From positions 62,001 to 126,000 of the forward strand of contig NZ_JACJRQ010000017.1 in NCBI RefSeq assembly GCF_014697355.1: 64,000 nucleotides of DNA, read 5' to 3'. A program made the position numbers and the translations under genes. Position 1 is the first letter of the stretch. The number at the start of each line of letters is the position of its first letter. Source of the DNA: Nostoc calcicola FACHB-3891. GTDB lineage: Bacteria > Cyanobacteriota > Cyanobacteriia > Cyanobacteriales > Nostocaceae. Below, piece by piece: positions 8,042 to 16,886 of the stretch. Below the pieces are notes generated by a model that was given only the letters and a program-made list of their open reading frames with translations, was not told the DNA's origin and did not search any database.

Positions 8042-8737
8042 ATGCCCTTACCGACAGTTATTGTGCCTGGATATCTAGAAAGTGCAATCGCTTACCGCCA
8101 ACTAGAACAATCTTTACAGCAGTTAAACTTTCCCACAGTTACAGTACCACTACGGCGGCGTGACTGGCTACCCACTATTGGAGGAAGTCCTGTAACCCAG
8201 ATTTTGCAACAACTCGATCGCACGGTCAAACAGATATTGCAGCAATATAAGGCTACTCAAATTAACTTAATTGGTCACTCAGCCGGAGGTTGGATATCGC
8301 GCATCTATATGGGAGAAAAACCTTATTTGGCACGCGGCGATCTCACGCCATCCCTCTGGGAAGCCCATCCCTTAGTTGCGACTCTCATCACCTTGGGTAC
8401 ACCCCACATCAGCCAAGAACGCTGGACGCGCTCAAATCTGGATTTTGTCAACAATAACTATCCTGGAGCTTTTTACAGCAAGGTTCGTTACGTTTGTGTG
8501 GCTGGCAAAACTATCTTTGGACAAAGGCGGCGCGGTAGCTGGTTAGCTTACAGTAGTTATCAATTAACCTGTGGCAAAGGTAACACCTGGGGAGATGGAA
8601 TCACACCCATTGAAGCAGCTCACCTCGAAGGCGCAGAAAATCTTGTGATTGAAGGTGTGAAGCATTCTCCCAGAAGCGCCGGAATCTGGTACGGCTCACC
8701 AGAACCCTTAAAAGCGTGGGTGCAATATTTGATTTAA
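8042..8737 (+). CDS. Alpha/beta hydrolase, lipase-like
   Basis: A 231-residue single-domain hydrolase. The nucleophile elbow GHSAGG is at 78-83 with Ser80, after the strand INLI. Downstream, an Asp in WGDGITP and a His in GVKHSP are in the right order to complete the triad. The N-terminal TVIVPGYLES resembles the oxyanion-hole strand of lipases. No signal peptide is visible, so it is probably cytoplasmic. It may act on an acyl or lipid ester, but the substrate is unknown. It stands alone with long upstream DNA and ends about 100 bases before the cytochrome-b-like gene. Confidence 0.8.
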   Translation: MPLPTVIVPGYLESAIAYRQLEQSLQQLNFPTVTVPLRRRDWLPTIGGSPVTQILQQLDRTVKQILQQYKATQINLIGHSAGGWISRIYMGEKPYLARGDLTPSLWEAHPLVATLITLGTPHISQERWTRSNLDFVNNNYPGAFYSKVRYVCVAGKTIFGQRRRGSWLAYSSYQLTCGKGNTWGDGITPIEAAHLEGAENLVIEGVKHSPRSAGIWYGSPEPLKAWVQYLI

Positions 8738-8839
8738 AAAACTTTATTTTTATATAAGAAAAGTAAAATTTATTAAAATTTCTTAGCTAAAATAACTGTA
8801 TAAGAATAAATACCTACTTAAGAACAGGAGGGGTGAGCC

Positions 8840-9448
8840 ATGCAAAGCACCCAGTTCGATAGGATTTTGCGACGAGTTGCGACGATATTATCAGTTGTAA
8901 TTCTGACTCTGTGCTTAATTTATGTTTCTACCGGAGTTTTGCTTTCCTTTTACTACGAGCCGACAGCAGGCGGTGCCTATAACTCCCTAAAGATGATTAA
9001 TACCCAACTGGCATATGGTTGGTTGTTTCGGAGAGCGCACGATATTGCAGGTAACGGGCTAATTGCGATCGCTCTGGTTCAAATTGTAGTGATGTTTTTG
9101 AGTCGGCAATTTCGCAAGAGTTGGCTGACTGCTTGGATTAGCGGCATTTTGTTTACCCTGAGTGCGATCGGGCTAGATTGGACAGCGATGATCCTAGACT
9201 GGACTCAAGAAGGATACTGGCGTTTTAGCATTGAGCTAGGAACCATCGAAGCAATTCCGTTTATTGGCGTGCAACTGCGCGACATCCTCACAGGCGGTGG
9301 AGCTATCAGCACAGTCACTGTTGAACACCTTTATACAATACACAGTTATCTGATTGCTACCACGACACTAATTCTGGCCATAGTGCATTTATCTGCTTTA
9401 CTGTGGCAAGAAAGGCAAGAGAGTGCTGAATTAGGAGTTAGGAGTTAG
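8840..9448 (+). CDS. Cytochrome b6-like membrane protein with one heme pair incomplete
   Basis: A 202-residue relative of PetB (usual length about 215) with four predicted membrane spans. Shared landmarks include SFYYEPTAGGAY, GWLFR and EAIPFIGV. By alignment to cytochrome b6, His67 and His168 match heme ligands H86 and H187. His183 matches H202, but the H100 position is Gln81. The site of Cys35, which holds heme c(n), is Ile16, and PWD is replaced by DWT. So at most one normal bis-His heme is predicted. AGGAGGGG at 8825-8832 supports the ATG. The last residues come from a GGAGTTA repeat. It is not the canonical petB; its role is unknown. Confidence 0.75.
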   Translation: MQSTQFDRILRRVATILSVVILTLCLIYVSTGVLLSFYYEPTAGGAYNSLKMINTQLAYGWLFRRAHDIAGNGLIAIALVQIVVMFLSRQFRKSWLTAWISGILFTLSAIGLDWTAMILDWTQEGYWRFSIELGTIEAIPFIGVQLRDILTGGGAISTVTVEHLYTIHSYLIATTTLILAIVHLSALLWQERQESAELGVRS

Positions 9449-9479
9449 GAGTTAGGAGTTATTATCCTTCCCATCTCCC

Positions 9480-11399
9480 TCATCTCCCAGCACTCTCAGT
9501 AGTGGAAAGTTCAGTTAACTGGACAAGGGGTAGGTCTTCAACTTCTGGTAACTTTTCTAGAGATAGGGGAGTGGATTGGGTAGCGCCAGATAGGCGTTTT
9601 AAAAGGCTAGGCCTGGGGTCATGTAATAGGTAGATAATGCGATCGCCAACTTCCCACTCTTGGTTAGCTGGCATTACCTGTAAGCGTTCTTCTCGTTCTA
9701 CCAATAGCGGTATTATTACCCCAGTCCGAATTTTCTCTTGGATGCGATCGTATTGAGTGGAAAATTCCGACTCATTAAGGGTAGTTGTCCCCAGCTTGAC
9801 TCGTCCATCGTTGAGATACTCGTTCCAAGTCTTAATGGCCAAATCTGGGATAAAAGCTTGATTAACTTTATTATTGGCTGAGCTATTCGCTTGGGGATCG
9901 CGGGGAAACACTGCTAACACACGGGGTGGATTAAACTCCTCAGCTGCACGTTGAGCCAAAACAAAATTCACCTCACCATTACTTGTCATCGCCAAAAAAG
10001 TACCCATAGAGGCAAGTCCAGCCTCTTCCAAAACAGCCGCATCCAAAGCACTATTAGCAATCACCCGGAGATTTTGTGCTTGGGCTTGCAGAAGACATTG
10101 GGGGTCAGTATCAATCATCACCACGTTTTCTCCCCGTTCTTGAAAGAACCGGGCAATCAAAAGACTCAAGGGATTACAACCCACAATCACTGCCCCAGTG
10201 GCGTCTTTGGAGGTAATTTCCAGACACTTAGCAACCCAGCCAGCCGTTAGTCCTTGGCAGACAACAGTCATGATAATTGTCAGGAAGACTAGAGCTTTGA
10301 TGGAGTCACCGCCATTGATACCCCGCTGTGTCAGCAAAATCGCAAATAGAGAAGCAACGGAAGCGGAAACAATTCCTCTAGGAGCAACCCAGCTTAAAAA
10401 CAATTTCTGTCGCCAGTTTAGGTCACTGTTCCAGGTACACAAGAGGATATTAATTGGCCGAACGACAAACATTAGTACCAAAACAGTGAATAAACTACCC
10501 CAACCCAAAGCGAACACACTGGCAATGGATAGGTCAGCCGCTAATAGGATGAATAATACCGAAACGCTGAGAATTGTCAGCTGACCCTTAAAGCTCCTTA
10601 ACAGACGTTCTTCTGGCACTGAGGAGTTAGCAAATACCGCTCCAGCGACTACTGTCGTCATGACTCCGGATTCACTGCGGATCATTTGCGATAAGGTAAA
10701 CAGGCTCCAAAGTATGGCCAGCACCACTAAGTTTTTCAGCTCGAATGACAGAAAACTGGCGCGTTTGAAAATCAAACTCATCAGATAACCGCCAACGCCG
10801 CCAATTGCCGCACCAACACCCAACCGCATCAGTAAACCAGCGATCGCATTTATTGGATCGGCATCGCCGTTCAAAATCGTATCCAGGACAACGAAGGCGA
10901 GAATAGCTCCTACAGGGTCAATTAAAACCCCTTCGCCTTCTAAAAGTGTTGCCACCTGTCGGTCTACATTAATTTGTTTGAGTAGGGGACCAACGACAGT
11001 CGGGCCTGTAACCACGACTATAGAAGCATAGAGAAAAGCTATGTTCCAAGGAAATTCACCCAGCCAGTGAGCAGCCATACTCCCACCAAGCAGTGTGATT
11101 AGAGTTCCTTGAGTGACGAGCAATTGTAGGCTGACTGAAACTCTGCCTAACTCCCGCAGATCTAAATTCAGTCCACCTTCAAACAAAATGATTGCCGTTG
11201 CTAGGGCGACAATAACTTCCAGTCCACTACCAAGTAACTGGGGATGTAACAGTCCTAAGCCATCAGAGCCAAATAGAATGCCCAACAGCAATAACAAGAC
11301 GATGCTGGGTACTCGAAGGTAGGCAGCCAGCACTTGGGCGCTAATACCTGCTAGTACAGCGATCGCCATCTGGAGAGTGATTTCAAAAGATGCTTCCAT
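9480..11399 (-). CDS. CPA-type cation:proton antiporter with TrkA-N domain
   Basis: A 639-residue antiporter. Residues 1 to about 390 form some twelve membrane spans of the Na+/H+ exchanger fold, including FEGGLNLDLREL and the GPTVVGPLL / GVLIDPVGAI segments typical of this family. Residues about 400-520 are a Rossmann-type TrkA-N domain (VIVGCNPLSLLIARFF, then VVMIDTDP), and residues about 540-610 resemble TrkA-C. The regulatory domains suggest gating by nucleotide. It may move Na+ or K+ against protons at the plasma or thylakoid membrane. Start ATG at 11397-11399. It is convergent with the cytochrome-b6-like gene, with only about 30 bases between. Confidence 0.85.
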   Translation of the reverse strand: MEASFEITLQMAIAVLAGISAQVLAAYLRVPSIVLLLLLGILFGSDGLGLLHPQLLGSGLEVIVALATAIILFEGGLNLDLRELGRVSVSLQLLVTQGTLITLLGGSMAAHWLGEFPWNIAFLYASIVVVTGPTVVGPLLKQINVDRQVATLLEGEGVLIDPVGAILAFVVLDTILNGDADPINAIAGLLMRLGVGAAIGGVGGYLMSLIFKRASFLSFELKNLVVLAILWSLFTLSQMIRSESGVMTTVVAGAVFANSSVPEERLLRSFKGQLTILSVSVLFILLAADLSIASVFALGWGSLFTVLVLMFVVRPINILLCTWNSDLNWRQKLFLSWVAPRGIVSASVASLFAILLTQRGINGGDSIKALVFLTIIMTVVCQGLTAGWVAKCLEITSKDATGAVIVGCNPLSLLIARFFQERGENVVMIDTDPQCLLQAQAQNLRVIANSALDAAVLEEAGLASMGTFLAMTSNGEVNFVLAQRAAEEFNPPRVLAVFPRDPQANSSANNKVNQAFIPDLAIKTWNEYLNDGRVKLGTTTLNESEFSTQYDRIQEKIRTGVIIPLLVEREERLQVMPANQEWEVGDRIIYLLHDPRPSLLKRLSGATQSTPLSLEKLPEVEDLPLVQLTELSTTESAGR

Positions 11400-11726
11400 G
11401 TTGTAGATTTTGAGCCATTTATTTCAAAATCTTTTGTAAAAAAACAGTAGATATTAACTCTACAGGGTACAACATCATACCCTTTCTCCTTTGGCGAATT
11501 TTGCGTTTTTTCTATTTAGGCATTCACTAGAATCAAGAGGCCTGGACGTTGAGCCACTCTGCCCAAAGCCGCACAAGCGTCTACGGACATATTTTTGTGT
11601 ATCCATGTCTGTGTATCCTTTTCAAAGTTTCGCCTCCACCCAGTTTAGCTGCCACAAACTTTTTTTGGCAAAAGCTATTGACATCCCTGAGAAAATTCGT
11701 TAATTTATAAAAGGTCTGAGTCCGAT

Positions 11727-11799
11727 GCCCCCATCGTCTAGAGGCCTAGGACACCTCCCTTTCACGGAGGTAACGGGGATTCGAATTCCCCTGGGGGTA
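11727..11799 (+). tRNA. tRNA-Glu (anticodon TTC)
   Basis: A 73-nt cloverleaf. The acceptor stem GCCCCCA pairs with TGGGGGT (closing G-U). The anticodon stem CCTCC/GGAGG encloses the loop CTTTCAC with anticodon TTC, and the T arm is GGGGATTCGAATTCCCC. CCA is not encoded. In cyanobacteria this tRNA also feeds tetrapyrrole synthesis. The rest of the 11400-11892 gap shows no convincing gene. Confidence 0.95.
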
Positions 11800-11892
11800 C
11801 TAGAAAACAGAAAGCAAAAGTCTTTCTTTGTAGAAACTTAACCAGTCAAAACTATCACCCAGAGTCAAGTCTGAATGATAGCTTACCAAACA

Positions 11893-12504
11893 TCAGCTTT
11901 TTTGACTGGCTAGTTCTTCTACACGCTGGTAAATAGCCAGAAGATTCAACCGCAGATCTTTACTCAGGCGGTTTTCAATAATTGAGATTGGCATAGTGAG
12001 CTTAGGCCAAACTTGAATTGTGTAGCAGAGGTTGGTTCCCACATCCTCGCCAAGGGAACAAGGCTCTAAACACCAGCTACCAGAGAAGCCTTTAAAATCT
12101 CCTTCCACCATGCGGAAATTAATTTCTTTAGGGAAGTATTCTTGGAGATCCAGAACTACCCGCGCACAAAAGTTGAAATTTAGTAACCGCTGGGAACCGA
12201 CTTGTTCGAGTCGAATACCACCGTCAGGATGCTCGATGAGGCGACTTTTGGCTAGGTTGGGGATAAAGTCAGCCAAGGCTTCATAATCTGTCAAAACTTT
12301 CCAAATTTGTTCCACTGGTTGGGGGATTCGGAGCTTAGCACTAATTTGCCGCTGTCGCTGTGCTAATTTCTCAACTTGGACTTCTACTTTAGCCAATAAA
12401 GCGACTGCATCAGCAGACAAATGGGCTTCTAAATTAGTGTCATCAGTGGAAGACTGGAAATCAAGGTTATCTGTTGTGTTGTGTTCTTGAGTCACTTTCG
12501 CCAA
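11893..12504 (-). CDS. START/SRPBCC-fold protein (COQ10/cyclase-like)
   Basis: A 203-residue protein. Residues about 60-195 match the SRPBCC ligand-binding fold (VEQIWKVLTDYEALADFIPN, then the GGIRLEQVG and FKGFSGSWCLEP strands, and a C-terminal helix). Related cyanobacterial proteins are annotated as cyclase/dehydrase or COQ10-like. The ligand is unknown; a quinone or other hydrophobic molecule is plausible. The start at TTG 12504 follows directly on the stop codon of the histidine kinase, so the two are coupled. No clear ribosome site is seen, and a start at GTG 12495 is possible. Confidence 0.72.
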   Translation of the reverse strand: MAKVTQEHNTTDNLDFQSSTDDTNLEAHLSADAVALLAKVEVQVEKLAQRQRQISAKLRIPQPVEQIWKVLTDYEALADFIPNLAKSRLIEHPDGGIRLEQVGSQRLLNFNFCARVVLDLQEYFPKEINFRMVEGDFKGFSGSWCLEPCSLGEDVGTNLCYTIQVWPKLTMPISIIENRLSKDLRLNLLAIYQRVEELASQKS

Positions 12505-14553
12505 TTATGGTTTGCTTTCGTCAGAAAATTGGGGCAGAGTCAGGGTGAAGCAGATTTCGCTCTGTTGAGAATCCTCTATTGGTAGACTTTCAACTGCGAT
12601 CGCCCCATTGAGATGCTGCACTAAAGACTTGACTAGAGCAAGTCCCAAGCCAGTTCCTGGAGTCCAGCGTCCTTTTCCGCGACGGAACTTGTCAAAGATG
12701 TAGGTCCCTTCTTCTTCAGAGATGGCACGTCCGATGTTCGTCACTTTCATGATAACTCGATCGATTTGTTCATCGACTTGATGAAACGCGTGTAGGTGAA
12801 CTATGCTCTCATGCTCTGAGTATTTACAGGCATTGGTGAGCAATTCTTGGAGAATGCGGTCGAAACTTTCTAGTTCAGTTTGCAGTTTTAGCGACTCTTG
12901 TGGTAAATCTAAGGAAATTTTTAATCCTTTTTCAGCAAGTTTTTTCTCAAAAGATGCTGCTATATGGTGGATTTTGGTATTTAAATCTATAGTTTCTAAT
13001 TGCGGAGCTTCGTGAGGCGACTCTAGCTTCTGGAGTGTCAACAAGTCGTTAATTAAGTTAATTTCTTTTGTACATTCCTGTTCTAGGATATCGAGATATC
13101 TAACCTGACGCTCTGGGGCTATTCCTGGCAAACGTAAGTTGCGAATTGACATCAGCATGTTTGTCAGAGGATAGCGTAGGCGATCGCTCATATTACTCAA
13201 AAATTCATCTTTGAGTTCGTTCAGCTGCCGTAACTGCTCAACATATTGCCGCGTTCTTTCATGCAATTTTGCTTGCAGCTCTAGGCTACTCTGTAGTTTC
13301 GCCGTCCGCTCGTCTACCAAAGTTTGCACTTGACGCAATGTCTGTGACTGAATGATGGCATTGCTCACTTGAGCGCAAACCATTTCCACAAGATTTAATT
13401 CTGCTGGTTGCCAACTGCGAGTCAAAGATTGCTGTAATACCAAAAATCCTAAAATTTTACCTTGACTTTCTAAGGGCATTAACAGTACCGCAGGCAATTC
13501 CTCTAGTGCAAATAATGGAACAGCACAGGAGATATCGTTTTGGGCTGTGTAATCATCAAAAATTACTGGTCTTCCAGAATCTATAAAGGCACGCTGGCAT
13601 AAACCACAGTCGGAAAGCAAGAAAGACTGATTTAAGATATCTGGTTTACTGGTGCGGGAATTTTGTGTTGCCTTTGCCCATTCACCAACTACCGTAGCTT
13701 TGGCTTTGGGAACTTGTTTCTTGGCTTGAGTCCTAAATAGTGGATCTGTATATTTCAACAGGATCAGCAAACCCCGATCTGCCTGTAGAGATTCAGCAGT
13801 AGAGGCGATAACTAATTGGAGCATTTGATTAAGCTCCAAGTTGCTGCGACTTAATATAGTCAATTGCTTGATCAGGTTTTGATGCTGGTTGGTCTTTTCT
13901 AAATACTGTTGGTGACTGGCAATTAGCTGGGCTTGTGCGACTCGAGAAAACGCGATCGCGCAAGATGACTCGACTTCTTTGAGCAGTTGTTTTTCTGACT
14001 CACTCCAATCATAAGGTTGGAATTTAATCAGACAAATCACCCCATTGTTATTGCCACCAAACCGAGTGGGAATTGCCAAAACTGCTTTTATCGGTAGTGG
14101 CAGATATTGACAGCCAATTACCAGACTGTTTTGAATGATGGAAATGTCCTCAATAGTCAATGGTTCAGCAGCACATTGCAGCACTGGGGAGTGCATCAGC
14201 AACTGTTCCATCGAAAATATCTCTTCTGGGTGTGGCAACCCTAAATACTCATCAGCACACCAATTAATCGCAGTTGCTTCCTGGGATATCTCACCTGTTA
14301 CTGAAACCAAGCAGCAACAATCCACTTGAAAAGTGACTCCTACCAATCGGGCAATATCTTGCAGCATCAATGCCGTTGCCGAGCTATTAGCAATGATTTG
14401 GTTAATCTTTTGTACCAATTGGCGGGCAGGTTCATCCTGATGCTGCATCAGCTTGACTTGGTAAGGTTGTAGTCGATCTACGTCATTTAAGTACTGTGGC
14501 GGCGACGATAAAGGCTTTTTCATTCTTGGCACGCCCTTGGATAATAAATCCAT
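12505..14553 (-). CDS. GAF-domain histidine kinase with Asp at the phospho-acceptor position
   Basis: About 682 residues from ATG 14553; a TTG at 14568 would add five. Two GAF-like regions (about 55-210 and 235-420) precede a coiled linker, a HisKA-like segment and a HATPase domain. The HATPase boxes are intact (LTNACKYS, IFDKFRRG, GTGLGLALVKSL). The H-box, normally SHELRTPL, reads SDRLRYPL, so the phospho-acceptor is Asp457. Its codon lies in a HIP1 octamer. The protein therefore cannot autophosphorylate in the usual way and may act as a nucleotide-dependent sensor or a partner of another kinase. It is followed at once by a START-like gene, with no receiver gene alongside. Confidence 0.82.
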   Translation of the reverse strand: MDLLSKGVPRMKKPLSSPPQYLNDVDRLQPYQVKLMQHQDEPARQLVQKINQIIANSSATALMLQDIARLVGVTFQVDCCCLVSVTGEISQEATAINWCADEYLGLPHPEEIFSMEQLLMHSPVLQCAAEPLTIEDISIIQNSLVIGCQYLPLPIKAVLAIPTRFGGNNNGVICLIKFQPYDWSESEKQLLKEVESSCAIAFSRVAQAQLIASHQQYLEKTNQHQNLIKQLTILSRSNLELNQMLQLVIASTAESLQADRGLLILLKYTDPLFRTQAKKQVPKAKATVVGEWAKATQNSRTSKPDILNQSFLLSDCGLCQRAFIDSGRPVIFDDYTAQNDISCAVPLFALEELPAVLLMPLESQGKILGFLVLQQSLTRSWQPAELNLVEMVCAQVSNAIIQSQTLRQVQTLVDERTAKLQSSLELQAKLHERTRQYVEQLRQLNELKDEFLSNMSDRLRYPLTNMLMSIRNLRLPGIAPERQVRYLDILEQECTKEINLINDLLTLQKLESPHEAPQLETIDLNTKIHHIAASFEKKLAEKGLKISLDLPQESLKLQTELESFDRILQELLTNACKYSEHESIVHLHAFHQVDEQIDRVIMKVTNIGRAISEEEGTYIFDKFRRGKGRWTPGTGLGLALVKSLVQHLNGAIAVESLPIEDSQQSEICFTLTLPQFSDESKP

Positions 14554-14568
14554 TGTTTTTGCACGCAA

Positions 14569-15406
14569 CCTTTTGGCATATTGTTCACCGTTAGTTGTGT
14601 TGCTACACCTTGATAATTGACAAATTTTGTATGAATACTTTCTCTCACCTGTTATAGCCCTTTTCTATGTCAGATGGCCAAGTTTCTAAATATATTAAGC
14701 AAATTGCTACATGGATACTGAGATAGTTAAGATATGCTAAAGTCCCTCGGCCACATGATTTTTGCTTTTTATATTGATATGATTAACTAACTTTGACTTA
14801 GAATATCCTGTCTGTAAGTATACATAAACCGTAATTTCTCTGGAATCAAACCACGACAGTCGGTAGTTTTTACCGTAATTTTACCGAATTAATTTTAATC
14901 TTTTCGTAAATTTTATTTCAATCGCTTCATGCTTCACAGACTACCTTTGGCTCTGTGTTAATCTCATGAAGATTATAAAAAAACTAAAAGCTTGAAAAAT
15001 ATAGACATAGAAACTGTCCTAAAACTCTGATGCTGAATAGAGCAAAGTTGAATCTAGACGCAAAATGCTTTCTAGAGGATGGCGTCTAAAATGCTAACTT
15101 CCAATAACACCTAAAGGCGATCGCTGCATTTCATTTTTTTCAGAGCGATCGAGTAAGGGTCTTTGGGTCAAGTCTCAGTGGATATTAGGAAGGTGTCGTC
15201 TTTGGGTTTGGTAATTGTGAAGAAATTATTAACTTTTGGCGGTTATCCATTACCAACTTCACAATTATAACTATAAATAAATGCAAATAAATAAAATATA
15301 AGTTTTAATAATGAATTTTCCGTACAGGAGTAAAGTAGAGCTAAATTTTGCATGCAGCCCAATTATTTAGTCAGAATAACCGAGCTGCATTCGCCTGGAT
15401 ATAAGA
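14569..15406. other. Long intergenic region, no gene seen
   Basis: An AT-rich gap of about 840 bases between a kinase gene read leftward and a ribbon-helix-helix gene also read leftward. TAATTGTGAAG (15212-15222) and CTTCACAATTA (15257-15267) are an inverted pair that may end a transcript. HIP1-like GCGATCGC lies near 15118. I see no coding sequence or tRNA. Confidence 0.5.
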
Positions 15407-15742
15407 CTATCCAGCCAAACTCTCGACACTCAGAGGAACCATATCGCCATTCCTCGTCAGTCCTAACAACATCGGTTGTTGGGGTTGAATAAGTTGACCT
15501 GTGAGTACACAGCGTTCTTCTTGCTGGGCTGTGGCGGCTATGCTAGCTCGAATATCGGCTCGGGAAAATCGCGGCTTCCACTCACCGGATTTTTGCTGGA
15601 CATAATTCCAAAGGATATCTCGAATCAGAGCTTGATATCCCTGATTGCCAGCGATTTCTTTGAGTTTATCTTTGAGTTCCCGTTCTAGGCGGATGCTGGT
15701 AACTTCCATATCGGTGGTTGGGGTGCGAGCGATTGTATGCAT
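15407..15742 (-). CDS. Ribbon-helix-helix DNA-binding protein (conserved cyanobacterial)
   Basis: A 111-residue protein. Residues 12-50 (MEVTSIRLERELKDKLKEIA and following) have the strand-helix-helix pattern of the Arc/CopG class. The C-terminal half (RCVLTGQLIQPQQPMLLGLT) is a small domain that I do not recognise. AAGGAG at 15751-15756 supports the ATG at 15740-15742. It is probably a dimeric transcriptional regulator. The divergent DNA to its right carries the candidate structured RNA and HNH remnant, which may or may not be a target. Confidence 0.72.
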   Translation of the reverse strand: MHTIARTPTTDMEVTSIRLERELKDKLKEIAGNQGYQALIRDILWNYVQQKSGEWKPRFSRADIRASIAATAQQEERCVLTGQLIQPQQPMLLGLTRNGDMVPLSVESLAG

Positions 15743-15840
15743 GACTTTTTCTCCTTGAGGGTATAGACAGGATAGTAATACAAGTGTAGTATGTTTAAAG
15801 GAATGTTCAATAGGTGAAATTTTCTGTGAAATCCATTTAC

Positions 15841-16127
15841 CCCATCTCTACTTCCTTATGCGCTACCAATTGCCGAGCCGATTGGGAATCAGCTGCTGTG
15901 GGAGTGGAGTATTTATTTATGGGCGATAGTAGCCGAAATCATGGGCAAATCACAGAGGGTAATCATGAGTTTAGATATCTGAGCATTAGTGGGCTGATTG
16001 CGAAACCACAACTAGATGAAGAAAGCGGGGGGTACAGGCGAAGAAATGCTGTACCGATATAAGACCAGAAAAACTTTCGGTCAATTTCCAACCCCCGCTT
16101 CAGGCAAACAAGAAGCGGGGGTTTTTT
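15841..16127 (+). ncRNA. Candidate structured RNA ending in a terminator
   Basis: Several exact helices can be drawn: CCAAT (15866-15870) with ATTGG (15881-15885); AATCAGC (15887-15893) with GCTGATT (15993-15999); inside that, CTGTG (15896-15900) with CACAG (15951-15955); then GGTACAG (16031-16037) with CTGTACC (16049-16055). A terminator hairpin with a T-run ends it. AAGCGGGGG (16023-16031) can also pair with CCCCCGCTT (16092-16100), competing with the terminator. This is the layout of an attenuator or riboswitch. An HNH remnant follows at once, so a HEARO-like, HNH-associated RNA is another possibility. The 5' end is uncertain. Confidence 0.5.
16090..16127 (+). terminator. Rho-independent terminator or attenuator
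   Basis: AACCCCCGCTT (16090-16100) pairs perfectly with AAGCGGGGGTT (16113-16123) over a 12-base loop, followed by T residues to 16127. It lies just before AGGAG (16131-16135) and the HNH remnant. Its 5' arm can pair instead with 16023-16031. Confidence 0.8.
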
Positions 16128-16142
16128 ATGAGGAGTAAAGCT

Positions 16143-16443
16143 GTGACGACTGCAAGGCAAGTGTTAGAGCAATCCGTAGTGATGTTTTATCAGAATTATT
16201 TACCACTATGTCGGATCAATATCAAGCGGGCAATTAAATTTTTGGTAACAAAACAAACTGAGCGACTGGGTTTTACTACGGAAAGTGAATGGCAAATTCA
16301 CTCAACCAAGTTGGGAAAGTATGTGGAAGATTCCAGCAATTAATTGGCGGGAAGTGTTACCACAAGACGATCGCAGTTGCCAAGACTCCGATATCAGCAA
16401 ACATCTAAGGCTAGATTATCTGATACCGCGATATCGAGGCTGA
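16143..16443 (+). pseudogene. Remnant of a small HNH endonuclease gene
   Basis: A start at GTG 16143 with AGGAG at 16131-16135 gives MTTARQVLEQSVVMF, NYLPL and RINIKRAIKFLV, the N-terminus of the small cyanobacterial HNH endonuclease family. The frame ends at TAA after 16320. The next part of the family continues in another frame from 16321 (MWKIPAINWREVL, then LRLDYLIPRYRG and TGA at 16441-16443), matching the usual LWKVPPVNRREVL and LDHVIPRSKG. The connecting segment of some 15-20 residues is missing, and the CxxC pair and catalytic His are not kept. It is an internally deleted, frameshifted pseudogene. Confidence 0.65.
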
Positions 16444-16496
16444 AGAGTTTTGAATAAATGTGCAAGCAAACCTGGAATAACAGGAGAGCATGAGGA

Positions 16497-16886
16497 ATGC
16501 TGAAATTAACTTACACTGAAAACAGCTTTTATTTAGAATTTATCACTCAGTCGCTAGAAGAATGGGTAGCGCAGCGAGTGATTTTGGCGCTACGAGTTGG
16601 GCAAACTCTGAGCGTTGAACCGAGTACAGCTTCCTTTTTGCTTCCTGTTGATTTACCGGGAGTAGAAATGCTGAAGGTTGAGGTGAAAAGGGATGACAGA
16701 GAAATCATTGCTCTGTGCGTCTGCGATAGCGAATATGTGGAAGTCACCTTGCGGGGTTCTTGGCTATCATATGGTTCTGAGGATGCTGTGGGTGTGTTTG
16801 TCACCACAATGAGCGATCGCGCTGAGTTCTTTTTGCACAAACTTTGGCAGGAAGCTCAAGCCTGTGCTTCTGTGATGAGTGAATAA
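16497..16886 (+). CDS. Hypothetical protein
   Basis: A 129-residue acidic protein without signal peptide, membrane span or known motif. Hydrophobic strands alternate with short charged turns (LEEWVAQRVILALRVG, VEMLKVEVKRDDREIIALCV), suggesting a small alpha/beta domain. AGGAG at 16482-16486 supports ATG 16497. It resembles the conserved hypotheticals of filamentous cyanobacteria, but I cannot name a family. The upstream HNH remnant ends 53 bases before it. Confidence 0.6.
   Translation: MLKLTYTENSFYLEFITQSLEEWVAQRVILALRVGQTLSVEPSTASFLLPVDLPGVEMLKVEVKRDDREIIALCVCDSEYVEVTLRGSWLSYGSEDAVGVFVTTMSDRAEFFLHKLWQEAQACASVMSE

Noticed and set aside
11491..11703. 70-codon frame before tRNA-Glu
   Set aside because: No coding pattern or start signal; probably chance in intergenic DNA.
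15814..16062. 82-codon frame starting at 15814
   Set aside because: It lies within a region with several exact RNA helices, has no recognisable protein pattern, and no ribosome site.
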